From NCBI GenBank assembly GCA_964017065.1, contig OZ024783.1:14763820-14827819 (forward strand): a stretch of DNA of 64,000 nt, written 5' to 3'. Positions within the stretch are counted from its first letter, which is position 1. The number at the start of each line of letters is the position of its first letter. The notes under the pieces were generated by a model. The model did not search any database. It had not been told where the DNA came from and was given only the letters and a program-made list of their open reading frames with translations. Below, in pieces: positions 44,135 to 55,229 of this stretch. Both the position numbers and the translations under genes were made by a program. This DNA is from Haliclona indistincta (Eukaryota; Porifera; Demospongiae; Haplosclerida; Chalinidae).

Positions 44135-44472
44135 CCACTTGTCATAAACCTTAAGTTACTGAATTATTTTGTCGAAAATTTGACTTGCTCTAAATTGGCA
44201 GTTTGTCTTACAACATGCATGAAGTACACTAGCTGTTCCAAGAAAACCGATGAATATTCATCGCGTACTGCAAACGTGTACTATGATAACCGGCGGCGGT
44301 GGAATTCCACCGCTACCCGCGCATGCGCAAACAGTAGATACCAGGCCTTATCTCTTCTCCTCAATAGGCCTGGGTATGAGGCTAGGCACACACACACACT
44401 TACATGTAGAAGGGATTAAGGCACACACATAAAAAACCAGCTGGCAAAAATTACTATCAAAGTGTGGGCGAT
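44135..44472. other. Fragment of the TTAACCCTTT family plus unassigned palindromic sequence
   Basis: 44150-44235 matches the arm of the 19779 element (GACTTGCTCTAAATTGGCAG, AGCTGTTCCAAG). The rest has a GC-rich hairpin (GGCGGTGGAATTCCACCGC) near 44300 and a CACACACA run. Confidence 0.45.
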
Positions 44473-44532
44473 TCACACCCTACTCTTCTTGGCGCCGATG
44501 ATAATGGACTCCTTCTCTGACTTTGTAGGTGT
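44473..44532 (-). CDS. Candidate tail exon of RabC (weak)
   Basis: After a pyrimidine-containing acceptor (ctttgtaag), 19 codons read TPTKSEKESIIIGAKKSRV and then TGA. The Lys-rich stretch with an Ile patch looks like a Rab hypervariable tail, but it lacks a terminal Cys in this frame. The link to the exon at 45290 rests only on phase and order. Confidence 0.28.
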   Translation of the reverse strand, partial: TPTKSEKESIIIGAKKSRV

Positions 44533-44539
44533 CTTACAA

Positions 44540-45285
44540 AGTACAGAAATTGCACAACCAAATTATTTTGTGGTGACAACAGTGTTCTTAATGACACACA
44601 CATGGCAAACACATGTAACCCTCAGATGCCCACATACCCCAGAGGCGCCAGACCCGGTACTGCTACGAACCAATACTTTTATGCATAAATATGATTTTGG
44701 CATGAATATCATTAAAAGCTGTTTTAGTTACTGTTTCTAATGTGCTTGCAAGGCGTTCTAACATAATTATTCTAGGCTTTTTAAGTGATCTCCAGTCTCT
44801 AAGTAGCGATCGTGCATAGTTAATATTCATGTTGCAGTCAATTAATCTAATTAGTTTAAATAATTTTATGAAGACAATAATTATAAAGAGGGGGGAGCGA
44901 TCAAGAAGACGTGAGATTACCCATGATTTTTGGCTTCACACCTAGCTCATTTTTCCGTGCTATATGTTTGTCTCTTTGTTACGGCCAGGACAAAAGTTGA
45001 CGCAGAAACTCAAAAAATTCATGATACTTGTCTGGTTGCTACCACCTAGCTGAGGTTAGCAGCTTTTGGTCTTCGGCGTCTCAAATACTGATCTTTACAC
45101 CGTTGTAGCACATTTCATCTTGACACAGTGTTTGTATATATTTTTGTAGTTAAATTAATGAGCCAACGGGATACCGCCACCTTAAAGTATGATTGTATGA
45201 ATGATAAAGCACTCCGGATTGGATCTCATGCATTATCTTTCATTTAGCACTCCAACAATACTTTAAACTAATTTAATGGTATAAC
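44540..45285. other. Unassigned, ends in an F2 terminus
   Basis: GGGATACCGCCACCTTAA at 45168-45185 is one F2 end; its partner end is not evident. No gene was recognised. Confidence 0.4.
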
Positions 45286-45373
45286 TCACAATTTCATTGT
45301 TTCTGTATTTGATTTCACGAACAAAACTGACAAATGCCTTTAAGAAAAATAGTAGTATATAATCGATAAATAT

Positions 45374-46644
45374 TATTACAAGAAAATTAAAAAGATTTCT
45401 ATCGAAATCAATAGGATGTAGGGTTGTGAAATCTACCACTGGTCCACAATGTAAACTAACAAGGAACAAGCATGGAATAGTAACACGATTGACTTGCTAA
45501 CAGACCATAGATCCCTACATCAGTGGCTGCTGTGGTTGACTATAACTACTACAGCTATAGTTACTGTTGACTGTCACCAGATGTGCATTCAGCTTGTGAC
45601 AAAATATTGATCTTATGTACAGCCACTGATGTAGGGATCTATGGTCTGTTAGCAAGTCAATCGTGTTACTATTCCATGCTTGTTCCTTGTTAGTTTACAT
45701 TGTGGACCAGTGGTAGATTTCACAACCCTACATCCTATTGATTTCGATAGAAATCTTTTTAATTTTCTTGTTTGTGTCCATTTTTCTTTTTCAGTAATAA
45801 TGTGCAGTTCAATATCATGCAAGTACCGAGCCGTCTTTGTTTCCACCATTGGTTTAGTTTTCCTGTTGTTGATGGCTTTTCTTTATTATTAACTATTTTA
45901 AACTTGTAACTAAAAATAATTGTTATGCTGTACATATCAGGTCGCCTACGCATGCATGAATGCACGCATGCAGTGCATACGAGCCCCGCCCACACTTGTT
46001 TGTAGACCTGTACGGCGGTTATAATTATCTGGCAAGTGCAGAATGGTGATCCTATACGAGCTTACCGTTCTTCGAAGACTCCAGACAATTTATGAGTTCT
46101 CCGTGAACCATACGGCGCGTCGGCGCGGCGATACTAAAGCTAGTGCTTGGTCACGTGCGCTGACCACTGCTTGGTCACGTGCGTATTGCGCAATCACAAT
46201 AATGGCGTCTAACACTTAGCTGACAATGGATCACGATCGAGAAATCGCGGAATTTATATCGCCGTTGCGCTAAAAACGAAGTTCAAAAGGCACCTGCCAG
46301 GAGAATTTCACGACTTTTCGTGGGTGTTTTGGTCTCGGCACTGCTCGCGTAAAGGCGCTAGGCGCGCTGAAGAAAGAAGAAAGAAGAAAGAAGAAAGAAG
46401 AAGACGAAGATGACGAAACTCGATTTTCACCGTTTCCAGGTTCGTCACTTTAGCAACAATTTCGAGCGATCTCCTTGCTATTGTAAGATGGGGCAACGCC
46501 AGAGAGCAGATCTAAGTGTCTTTGAACGTATAAAATTCATCACCAGACGAAATATCAGCGTTTGAACGCTAATACATTGTATGTAGCCGCCATCTTGTTT
46601 TCTCGTTCAACCCTACATAGGGAGACACTACCGTGTCTCCCTAA
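45374..46644 (-). mobile_element. F1 element, full length, reverse orientation
   Basis: It runs from the foldback end (CAAGAAAATTAAAAAG) to the hairpin GGGAGACACTACCGTGTCTC-CC at about 46618-46642. It includes the GAAAGAAGAAAGAAG tract. Confidence 0.78.
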
Positions 46645-46951
46645 TAAATGAAAACTGATAAAACATTATTTGTACTGCATTAGAAAATTTTCATGCTTTC
46701 TTGATATCATGCACATAGTCTTTCTGTTTTATGATGTAATTCAGAAATTCCTTGCATGACTACTATGATCTAGCCAAGCATGTACTTTACAGCCGTACTG
46801 AAGCTGTGGTCCTCGGAACTATATTTATTATTATGAAATTGTTTCGACAATTTGTTATTAATACGATGCTTGGAACATGTAGCTCATGCGAGCAACGTGT
46901 ACACTGCAAAAACTGATTTATAATACAACAAAAAAGTTTGTGGTATTGATT

Positions 46952-47337
46952 AACCCTTTAATTACTAAATTATCTTGCTGAAATTTTAACCTCGTAAATG
47001 CTGACCACTTCTCTCGTGAATATCTCGTGTGTCGTTTGTGCTACTAGTCTCAAATTTGCGTCCTTTTACGCCAGTGAGTAGCCGCAATTGCTCACAGTCA
47101 AGTCGGTCAATATGCCCCTCCCACTTCGAAAGTGAAGCCGACAAAGTGCAACGACCTCGTCAAATTTTGTTCAAAGTTAGTACTTTGGGGATGGCTACTG
47201 AAAAGTACATACAAATAGCAGTGGTTTTGGTGAGTGCAAAATGTAGCCCAGATCATAGAGAATGCGCAAAAATGTGTCTTCCGAGTACCTTGAAGCCATA
47301 AAACGTCAAAAATTTTGTGGTTGCCATTTTGTTTTTC
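46952..47337. mobile_element. TTAACCCTTT-family element cut by the assembly gap
   Basis: It begins TTAACCCTTTAATTACTAAA and contains CCCCTCCCACTTCGAAAGTG as in the 19779 element. The right half is lost in the N run. Confidence 0.5.
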
Positions 47338-47537
47338 NNNNNNNNNNNNNNNNNNNNNNNNNNNNNNNNNNNNNNNNNNNNNNNNNNNNNNNNNNNNNNN
47401 NNNNNNNNNNNNNNNNNNNNNNNNNNNNNNNNNNNNNNNNNNNNNNNNNNNNNNNNNNNNNNNNNNNNNNNNNNNNNNNNNNNNNNNNNNNNNNNNNNNN
47501 NNNNNNNNNNNNNNNNNNNNNNNNNNNNNNNNNNNNN
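47338..47537. other. Assembly gap (200 N)
   Basis: A run of exactly 200 Ns, probably a placeholder length. It is flanked on the right by a perfect inverted repeat, a common cause of assembly breaks. Confidence 0.98.
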
Positions 47538-47825
47538 CGCTCGTGGCTGTAACTTACACCGTCGGCGAATACGAGGTGCTGGTAGCAGCAGCACTCGCCC
47601 GCTCTGTTCGTCTTCGTCTTAGTTATGACGTGCCAATGACTGTTGCCAGATTGATGACGTCAATTTATCTGCATATCCAATAGAATATGCGGGAATGTAC
47701 GGTCATCAACTTGGAAAACGTCATTGATAGGTCATAAACTAAGACGAAGACGAACAGAGCGGGCGAGTGCTGCTGCTACCAGCACCTCGTATTCGCCGAC
47801 GGTGTAAGTTACAGCCACGAGCGAA
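47538..47825. repeat. Palindrome with 85-bp near-perfect arms at gap edge
   Basis: The left arm starts CGCTCGTGGCTGTAACTTAC and runs through GTCTTCGTCTTAG. The right arm is the exact inverse, ending GTAAGTTACAGCCACGAGCG. A 120-bp spacer separates them. Confidence 0.8.
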
Positions 47826-49235
47826 GAGCTGTGATTAGCTAAGGCATAAGGCTACTTGCCTGTGGAGCGCTTTTTCTTAACTCGCAAAGTTGCAGATTTT
47901 TGAGTCTAAAAACTTTCTGACTTTGATTTTTTGTTGATTTTTGAGTTTGTTTTGGACCGAACTTTAGTTTGCGTGATAGTTAAGCATTGGCTCTGGAGTA
48001 TTTGGTAGATGAACTAGTTGTTCGCCTGCACACCGAAGATTTTTCCTTAACTAAGCTTCTTACAGATTTTATGGTCTAAAAATAAAAGCTAATTGGGTGT
48101 TTCCGACAACTGCCACTTCGCCATTTGTATCTTTGAGATCAAGTAAGGCTTGCAGTTTAGACTACGTACACTTACTCTAGAAGGATGTATCAGCCTTCTC
48201 ACCAAGTTTGACTGCTATAAAACCTATCGTTTAGTTTTTATGAGTAAAAACATTTCATGTTAGTGAAATGTGCAATTTTGGAATGTCTAGACTGGAAGCA
48301 CTGTATGCAGCCTTCAATATACCCCATTCGCCGTCCAATGGGGTATATTGACGGCTAAATATTCTTTCTAAATGAACTCTTGCTATAGTCTAAGCTATGC
48401 TAAGAAGCTCAAGCTTATGTAATAATGTTCTTTTCAGAATAGAAAGTAAGCAGCGCGACAATATTAGTGCTCATAGAGAATGGCGGTCACGAGTGAAATG
48501 ACTTCTGGGCTCCCTCCTGAGCCTTCGCTACACTAGAATTGCTAGTATTAGTTTCTAGACAGTCTAAGGATAGTCTGAGATACTAGTGATGCAGTTTAAA
48601 CCGAATAAACCATGCTCAAACTGTCCTAAACGCAACTGCTGTACTTCATTTTTTCGGGCAAAACTTGTTTCTTACCTAACTTCACCTCAAAAGTGGAACC
48701 GACTTTTTTCTTTGGACTTCAATTTGAACACACCACTCAAATCATCAGACCCTGTTCTATTAGACCTGGGGCTGACCAACGCAAAATCGAGTTTACTTTT
48801 TTAGTTACAGTCGCTCAAAAATCAATAAAAATTACATTTTGACATCAACTAATACATTAGCAATTGAGCGATAGTCGCGACTTTGAAGTGTATTTTGGAA
48901 CAGACTTTTTCAACTCCACTGCAACTTTAAGTTTAGCTAAAACGATAGCTAATAGACTAAATTTGCTTCCCTGGGTCGACCAAGTGAAAATCTAGTTTGT
49001 AGAAGTTCATCTTCCACTGAACACAATACATTAACTACATGTAAGTGAATATACAGACCTAAGCTTTGACAGTGTACAGAAATTGAAACAGGTTGTCGTT
49101 ATAGCTGGCAATGTCAATTGTTTTATCGGATAAACTATACAAAACGATTACACACAGTCGCAATCACATAAATTACACCAACGTACACAAAACTTATATT
49201 TCATTAACATCTATGTTCAAATTGAGCCATAATTA
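47826..49235. other. Unassigned sequence in RabC intron
   Basis: No exon was recognised. A perfect hairpin TCAATATACCCCATT ... inverse lies at 48312-48358. The last 100 bp match intron sequence upstream of RabB exon 3. Confidence 0.4.
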
Positions 49236-49429
49236 AACTCACCTCTTCAACATACTTAATCCATGATCTAATATTGTCAAATGAACTCTCTTGAGTGACG
49301 TCATACAACAGCATAATACCCTGAGAATAAGAATTTGATGAAAACACTCATGCATGCCTATATACATGGTTTCTAAAGTAGTTATTAACTTATTAATTCA
49401 ACCGGCAAATTGGGCGGTATGCAATTCAC

Positions 49430-51099
49430 GTGTAAGTTACGCCTACTAAGTTCTACCGGACTTTGCAGAGACCTTGCACCACGAAACAAAAAGCGGAAGT
49501 AGTTGCCGACCAATGAAATTCACTGTTAGTCATTAAACCATCCACACATTAACGAGTACTCCCACTTTTCGCTTTGGTGGAGCAAGTCCGGTACAATACA
49601 GACCTAACCGTGGTGAAAATTTCTGTGTGTGTGATTGCACCAATTGTGTCAAAAATGGCTCTGTCGGAACAAAAGCAAGATTCTCTGAATACCTCTGTTT
49701 CGGTCAGAGATGCAAAATAGTCACTCAAAGTCGATTTCCCAGCCATTTTTCACTCTTCTGCCCACCAACGGGGGCATGGCTGGTGACGTTACTTTTGGAA
49801 CCATGCTATAGCAACACTGAAATCCGAGAAATTATTAGGGAGGCACCATCTTACAGGGCAAGGAGACTGTTACTAAAGTGATGAACCTGGAAACGGTAAA
49901 AATCGAGATTCATCATCTTCGTTTTTTCTTCTTTATTTCTTTTTCCACTCGCCTAGCGCCTTTACGAGCAGTGCCGATACCAAACACCCACGAAAAGTCG
50001 TGAAATTCTCCTGGCAGGTGCCCTTTGAACTTTGTTTTTAGCGAAACGGTGATATAAATTCTGCGATTTCTCGATCATGATCCATTGTCAGCTAAGTTTT
50101 AGATCGTGATCCATTATTGTGATTGCACAATACACACGTGATCAAGCAGTGGCTAACACACGTGACCAAGCACTATAGCTTGAGTATCTCCGCACTGTAT
50201 GGATCACGGAGAACACATTTATCTGGAGTCTTCGAAGAACTGTAATCTCGTGTAGGATCACCATTCTGCATTTGCTAAAATAATGATTACAGTGCACGAT
50301 TGTCCGTTATATAGAGGGTGTCCTCTGGTCAGGGGTTTTCATTCACCATGACAAGTTATGTAATATAAACTCTTCACATGAATAATAGAATGATTACAAC
50401 ACTGAATAGTTACATGTACAATCAAGGAGTTCATGATTTCTATAATAGCACATCACCAGAAATAAAGGACATCACACGGAATTACGTTTATGCACAGAAC
50501 ACGATTTACTTGTAATGTAACAAGATGAATATAACGGGTTACTAAAAGACAAGACATAAGTAGTGATTCACTGGTAGTAACAAATAGGATTGCCATAGTA
50601 GCTCTTTAGTCGTGCAAACTCACTACCATGCATAACGAACGCAGCTGCGCCATTTTTGGGCGGTACGTACTTCACTTTTAAGTTACGCCTATTATTAATT
50701 TTGGTGGGCAAGCTGTCAGTTCTACCAGACTTTGCAGAGACCTTGCACCACGAAGCGAAAAGCGGAAGTAGTTTCTGACCAATCAAATTCACTGCTAGTC
50801 ATGTGTATTAAACCATCCACACATTACCGCTTTTCGCTTGGTGGTGCAAATCCGGTACAATACAGACCTACCTGTGGTGACAAATTGCTATGTGCATGAT
50901 TGCATCAGTTGTGTCAAAAACGGCTCTGTCGGAACAAAAGCAAGATTCTCTGAATACCACTGTTTCGGTTGTGGCTCCAGAGATGCAATATAGTCACTCA
51001 AAGTCGATTTCCCAGCCATTTTTCACTCTTCTGCCCACCAAGAGAGGCGTGGCTGGTGACGTTACTTGCTATAGCAACATTAAAATCCGAGAAATTACT
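49430..51099 (+). repeat. Tandem duplication of a 1.2-kb block
   Basis: 49430-49835 and 50660-51098 are near copies (AGTTACGCCTA, ACTTTGCAGAGACCTTGCAC, CTCTGTCGGAACAAAAGC, GACGTTACTT). Each is followed directly by an F1 5' region (49836-50290, partial; 51100 onward, full). The unit is therefore host block plus F1 head. Confidence 0.7.
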
Positions 51100-52275
51100 A
51101 GGGAGGCACGGTAGTGACTCCCTATGTAGGGATGAATGGAAAAACAAGATGGCGGCTACATACAATGTATTAGCATTCAAACGCTGATATTTCTCCTGGT
51201 GATGAATTTTATACGTCCAAAGACACCTAGATCTGGTCTCTCATCTTACAGTAGCAAAGATTGTTACTAAAGTGACGAACCTGAAAATGGTGAAAATCGA
51301 GTTTCGTCATCTTCATTTTTCTTTATTTTTTTCTTCCACTCGCCTAGCGCCTTTACGCGAGCAGTGCCGATATCAAACACCCACGAACATTCGTGAAATT
51401 CTCCTGGCAGGTGCCTTTTGAACTTTGTTTTTAGCGAAACAGTGATATAAATTCCGCGATTTCTCGATCGTGATCCATTGTCAGCTAAGTGTTAGACGCC
51501 ATTATTGTGATTGTGCAACACGCATGTGACCAAACAGTGGCTAACGCACGTGACCAAGCACTAGCTTGAGTATCTCCGCACCATATGGATCACGGAGAAC
51601 ACATATTTATCTGGAGTGTTCGAAGAACGGTAAGCTCGTGTCGGATCACCATTCTGCATTTGCTAAATGATTATAACCATTAAAAACAATTGTGGGCGGG
51701 GCTGCATGAATGCGTAGGTGAGCTGATGTGTACAGCATAACAATTTTAGCTACAAGTATAAAATTATTAATAATAAAGAAAAGCCATCAACAACAGGAAA
51801 ACTAAACCAATGGTGGAAACAAAGACGGCTCAGTACGTGCATGATATTGAACTGCACTTTACTGAAGAAGAAAAAAGGACACAAACAAGAAAATTAAAAA
51901 GATTTCTATCGAAATCAAAGTGATGTAGGGATAAAAAATCTACCACTGGTTCACAATGTAAACCAACAAGGAACAAGCATGGAATGGTAACACGATTGAC
52001 TTGCTAACAGACCATAGATCCCTACATCAGTGGCTGTACATAAGACCAATATTTTGTCACAAGTTGAATGTACGTCAGGTGCCAGTCAACAGCAACTAGC
52101 TATAGTTTGCCACGTGCATAGCAGCCACTGATGTAGGGATCTATGGTCTGTTAGCAAGTCAATCGTGTTACCCTTCCACGCTTGTTCCTTGTTGGTTTAC
52201 ATTGTGAACTAGCTGGTAGATTTCTTTATCCCTACATCCCTTTGATTTCGATAGAAATCTTTTTAATTTTCTTTA
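51100..52275 (+). mobile_element. F1 element, full length
   Basis: It runs from the hairpin AGGGAGGCACGGTAGTG-ACTCCCT through the body and foldback to TTTTTAATTTTCTTTAG. It sits between exons 3 and 2 of RabC. Confidence 0.76.
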
Positions 52276-52603
52276 GAGTTGCTATCATCATGAACTTTGA
52301 GTCCCATTCCGATGAAGACGTTCACATAGTCTAATGGATGCACACATTTTCAAATAAATCATCATAATGATAATGTGATACATGGCCGGGCAACTATCTA
52401 AAATTGTGTCTTTGTGAGGAACACTGCTTACCGAGGCATACTTATAGCAAGGCTTTAACACTGGTTTGAAGAGTTCATGACCAGTAGTGTCCCATATCTG
52501 TAACTTGATCTTCTTACCGGCAATATCAACATTATGGAGCCTATAATCAACACCTGACCGTAGTATAAGTTATAAAACCATGTACAGAACAGCTAAATAA
52601 TAG

Positions 52604-52737
52604 TTAGATACCGAGTCGAGGGTCATACGGGATTTATAAACCCGACGCTGTTGTTGTGACGACCGAGGTCGTTACTTTATACCGCGGAGGGTTTATAAAT
52701 CACGTATGACCCGCGGACGAGGTATCTAAGTTATTTA
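52604..52737. repeat. Palindromic miniature element, 130 bp
   Basis: The left arm TAGTTAGATACCGAGTCGAG with GGTCATACG(GGATTTATAAACCC) is inverted at the right, ending GAGGTATCTAAGTTA. Confidence 0.68.
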
Positions 52738-53274
52738 TAGCATAGCAACAGTACTTTAAAACGAAAAAGCTACAATGGAACGCTCTCTTGCTGACTTGAG
52801 TGTTTAGAGCTGCTGCGTTTTTGTCTAAGATGGCGACGTTTTTGACCCAACTACTCAACAAGTTACGGCTAGTCTTCCAACAGCAATAGCTTATATCCCA
52901 GCTACTACGTACCACCACCAACATCATCGCACAGCTCGCTCTCAGTGACTTCCATCGCCGGATACTAGCCCAGCCCTTGCGAGCTCCACCCTTTCATCTA
53001 CTACCGCTGACCTCCGCCTTGACACACCCACCAGCTTTTCCAGAGTGCCTCTTCGCCTCCAATCCACTCTCTCATCTACTACTGTTCCAGTATTTCCATC
53101 ACCACTAACCAGCTCCTCCCTCACTGCCTCTTCGACACTATCCAGCTCTGTTACAGCACTATCTACCTACTCTGCACCCCCTACTAGCTCCTACCATCAG
53201 TAGCAGCAGGCTTCTACATGTAGCTCTAGGTTCACTGTACCTAAAACATATTAGCAAATTTCCACAGTCATCAT
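52738..53274. other. Unassigned, with a Ser/Thr/Pro-rich frame
   Basis: The plus strand from about 52960 to 53203 can be read as a low-complexity Ser/Thr/Leu/Pro-rich string ending in TAG (SSTLSSTTADLRLDTPTS...). It has no start or splice evidence, so no gene is called. Confidence 0.35.
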
Positions 53275-53705
53275 TCACCTGCTTTGGGTGTTGATAAAAC
53301 AAGAAACGAAACGAAACAGGAAACCGCGCCCATAATTACTATACTACTAAACCCAAGACCCTAAAAACCTTCGCCTAACAGCGTCCAGTATGGACCTAAC
53401 GGCGTCCAGTATTCGCCTAACAGCGCCCAGTATGGACCTAACAGCGCCCAGTATGGTGATCAACCTAAATATTCGCCACCTCACGATCCTTATAGTGTTA
53501 GAACGCCGGGAACGACGATCCTTAGTGTTAAAACGCCGGGAGCGACGATCCTTAGTGTTAAATATCCCGTTAGCGAATACTGGGCACCGTTAGGCGAAGG
53601 TTTTTAGGGTCTTGGGTTTAGTAGTATAATAAATGGGTGCGGTTTCCTGTTTCGTTTCGTTTCTTTGTTTCGTTTCGTTTCTTGTTTTACCAACACCCCA
53701 CCTGC
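53275..53705. mobile_element. Foldback element with internal 21-bp and 30-bp tandem repeats
   Basis: The arms are GGGTGTTGATAAAACAAGAA ... AAACCCAAGACCCTAAAAACC and the inverse (GGTTTTTAGGGTCTTGGGTTT ... TACCAACACCCC). Inside lie four 21-bp units CCTAACAGCGTCCAGTATGG(A) at 53374-53457 and two to three 30-bp units around AACGCCGGGAGCGACGATCC. Confidence 0.72.
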
Positions 53706-53742
53706 TTTCTGTGTTGTATTCCGACTTTGTTTACACAGCAGT

Positions 53743-54330
53743 TATTATGCCTCGGTGGGCGGAGCCACGAGGTATACTGTAATCGCGTTGTGTGTCTGTC
53801 TGTCGTTATGCCTTGGTGGGCGGAGCCACGAGGCATACTGTAATCGCGTTGTCTGTCATTCTGTCTGTCTGTCTGTCAGTCTGTCTGTTACACCATTTTT
53901 GCGGCGCACGCTGAACGGTGAGCTCTGAAACTTGCAATGCAGGTATAACTCGACATTATCTCGGTTGTGTATTAGCGAAAGTTCGATGCAAAGCTTTGTT
54001 CTAGAGTTATGGCGCGGTTTGCTTAGTTTGTTTACCGTTGCTGGTGATCTGGACTTCTCCAAAGGCAAAGCTGTCCACACTTGACTGCCTAGAAGCTGAT
54101 AGGTTAAAATTGTACTACAGGATAGCAGCGCAGGTCCAGAGAAATCGTTTAAAGCAAGCTATAGACACTATATCTCGCTCATGTGCTGTGCTAAACACTG
54201 TAGACACGCCCAGTTGAATTGTGGCTAGCATTGATTGGCTTCTGTTTGTATTACAAAAGAACTGCATTGTGATTGCTGTACAGAAATCCTGTATACATGC
54301 ATCTGCAGTTGCTGTGTTTGAGGAATGATG
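53743..54330 (+). mobile_element. F5 elements: short start fragment then a copy split by the Helitron
   Basis: Two consecutive start hairpins CCTCGGTGGGCGGAGCCACG-AGGCAT occur at about 53750 and 53812. The second continues through the F5 body (GAGTTATGGCGCGG, TGGTGATCTGGACTTC) to about 54330. The missing F5 end (CCACCGAGGCATCTGCACC) appears at 62321, beyond the Helitron. Confidence 0.65.
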
Positions 54331-54878
54331 GATAGATGGACTAACAGCGCGACAGGCCGTTAGAAAACAGCAGTGACTTTCAGAACTCGCTTCAATCGAG
54401 ACGAGAGCTGAGGTCTAAACACGCCCATTAATATCCGCGCGCCTCGCCCACACTAGTTAATTATTGATTTTGCTAGCACATGGTGTTTCCTCGGTGTTTC
54501 CAGAGATGCTCTGGTGTTTCTCTCGATTTCTCTCCAACCTCCAACCAGTGAAGTTGGGCCGATTGAACTTTGGTGGCTGTTTTACCTGAACGTCATAATC
54601 AAGATCTTCTATTCGTGTCGACCAAGATGGCTAGTCGTCGTGTCACGATCAGACCCAGACGTATTCTCGTTCTGGGTGCGCTTTTGTTGTGTTTATTAAG
54701 GCTACAGCAATCCTTTGTCGATGATATTGAACTACATGTCCCTACTACTTCTGTGTCCTGTATGCAGACTGTTCCCTTGTTCTATACTCGATACGCTTTC
54801 CTCACTCGTCCTCGTCTGACATATTCTCACACTCGGCGTCCATCTTCTTCTACTATCTTTTATCTCTTGATCCTTTCT

Positions 54879-54905
54879 GGGGACATAGAGTTAAACCCGG
54901 GTCCT
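54879..54905 (+). other. 2A-like ribosome-skipping peptide code
   Basis: It encodes GDIELNPGP, followed by Gly. It fits the D-(V/I)-E-x-N-P-G-P consensus at which translation can skip the Gly-Pro bond, releasing the upstream peptide and continuing. Hydrophobic residues (FYLLILS) precede it as in active 2A sequences. Activity is inferred from motif only. Confidence 0.75.
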
Positions 54906-55229
54906 GGACCCACGGACAACCAGCCAGCTCCAACTACAACTGCTTCAGCCAGTAGAGCCACAACAGCCACTGAGAATTCTCAGCCAGTTCCAACCAGTAT
55001 GTATTACTTGTTCATATTCCATTTTGATTTTATAATTTTGTTTTATAGGTATGGCACTACGTAAGAGTTGTCCCAAGTGTGAAACTATTAATCATTGCAA
55101 GAAATCACGATGTGTCAAGTGTGGCTATGCATTAAGTAGCAAAGGAAAGTGCAAAAAAGTTGAAATGAGAAAAAGGAGAAATAAGGAAACCTTGGAAATG
55201 CATGAGTTACGTAAGGCTATTGATAGGGA

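Larger units (their letters stand above)
45290..52555 (-). pseudogene. RabC: dispersed Rab-like exons
   Basis: Three exons homologous to RabB occur in order: exon 2 at about 52435-52555 (DIAGKKIKLQIWDTTGHELF), exon 3 at 49243-49320 (GIMLLYDVTQESSFDNIRSW), and exon 6 at 45290-45337 (AFVSFVREIKYRNNEI). All keep consensus splice sites. Flanking intron sequence also matches RabB, so this is a true duplicate. Exon 1 is not found upstream to 54 kb, and exons 4-5 are not found between 45340 and 49240; the 200-N gap at 47338 could hide part of them. G3 reads WDTTGHELF, losing the catalytic Gln. F1 elements and a tandem duplication have expanded its introns. It is probably a pseudogene. Confidence 0.66.

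Noticed and set aside
47253..47683. Frames crossing the N run
   Set aside because: Translation through Ns is an artefact of the gap.
52960..53203. Ser/Thr/Pro-rich open stretch as a mucin-like gene
   Set aside because: Low complexity, no start codon or splice signals, and flanked by palindromic elements.
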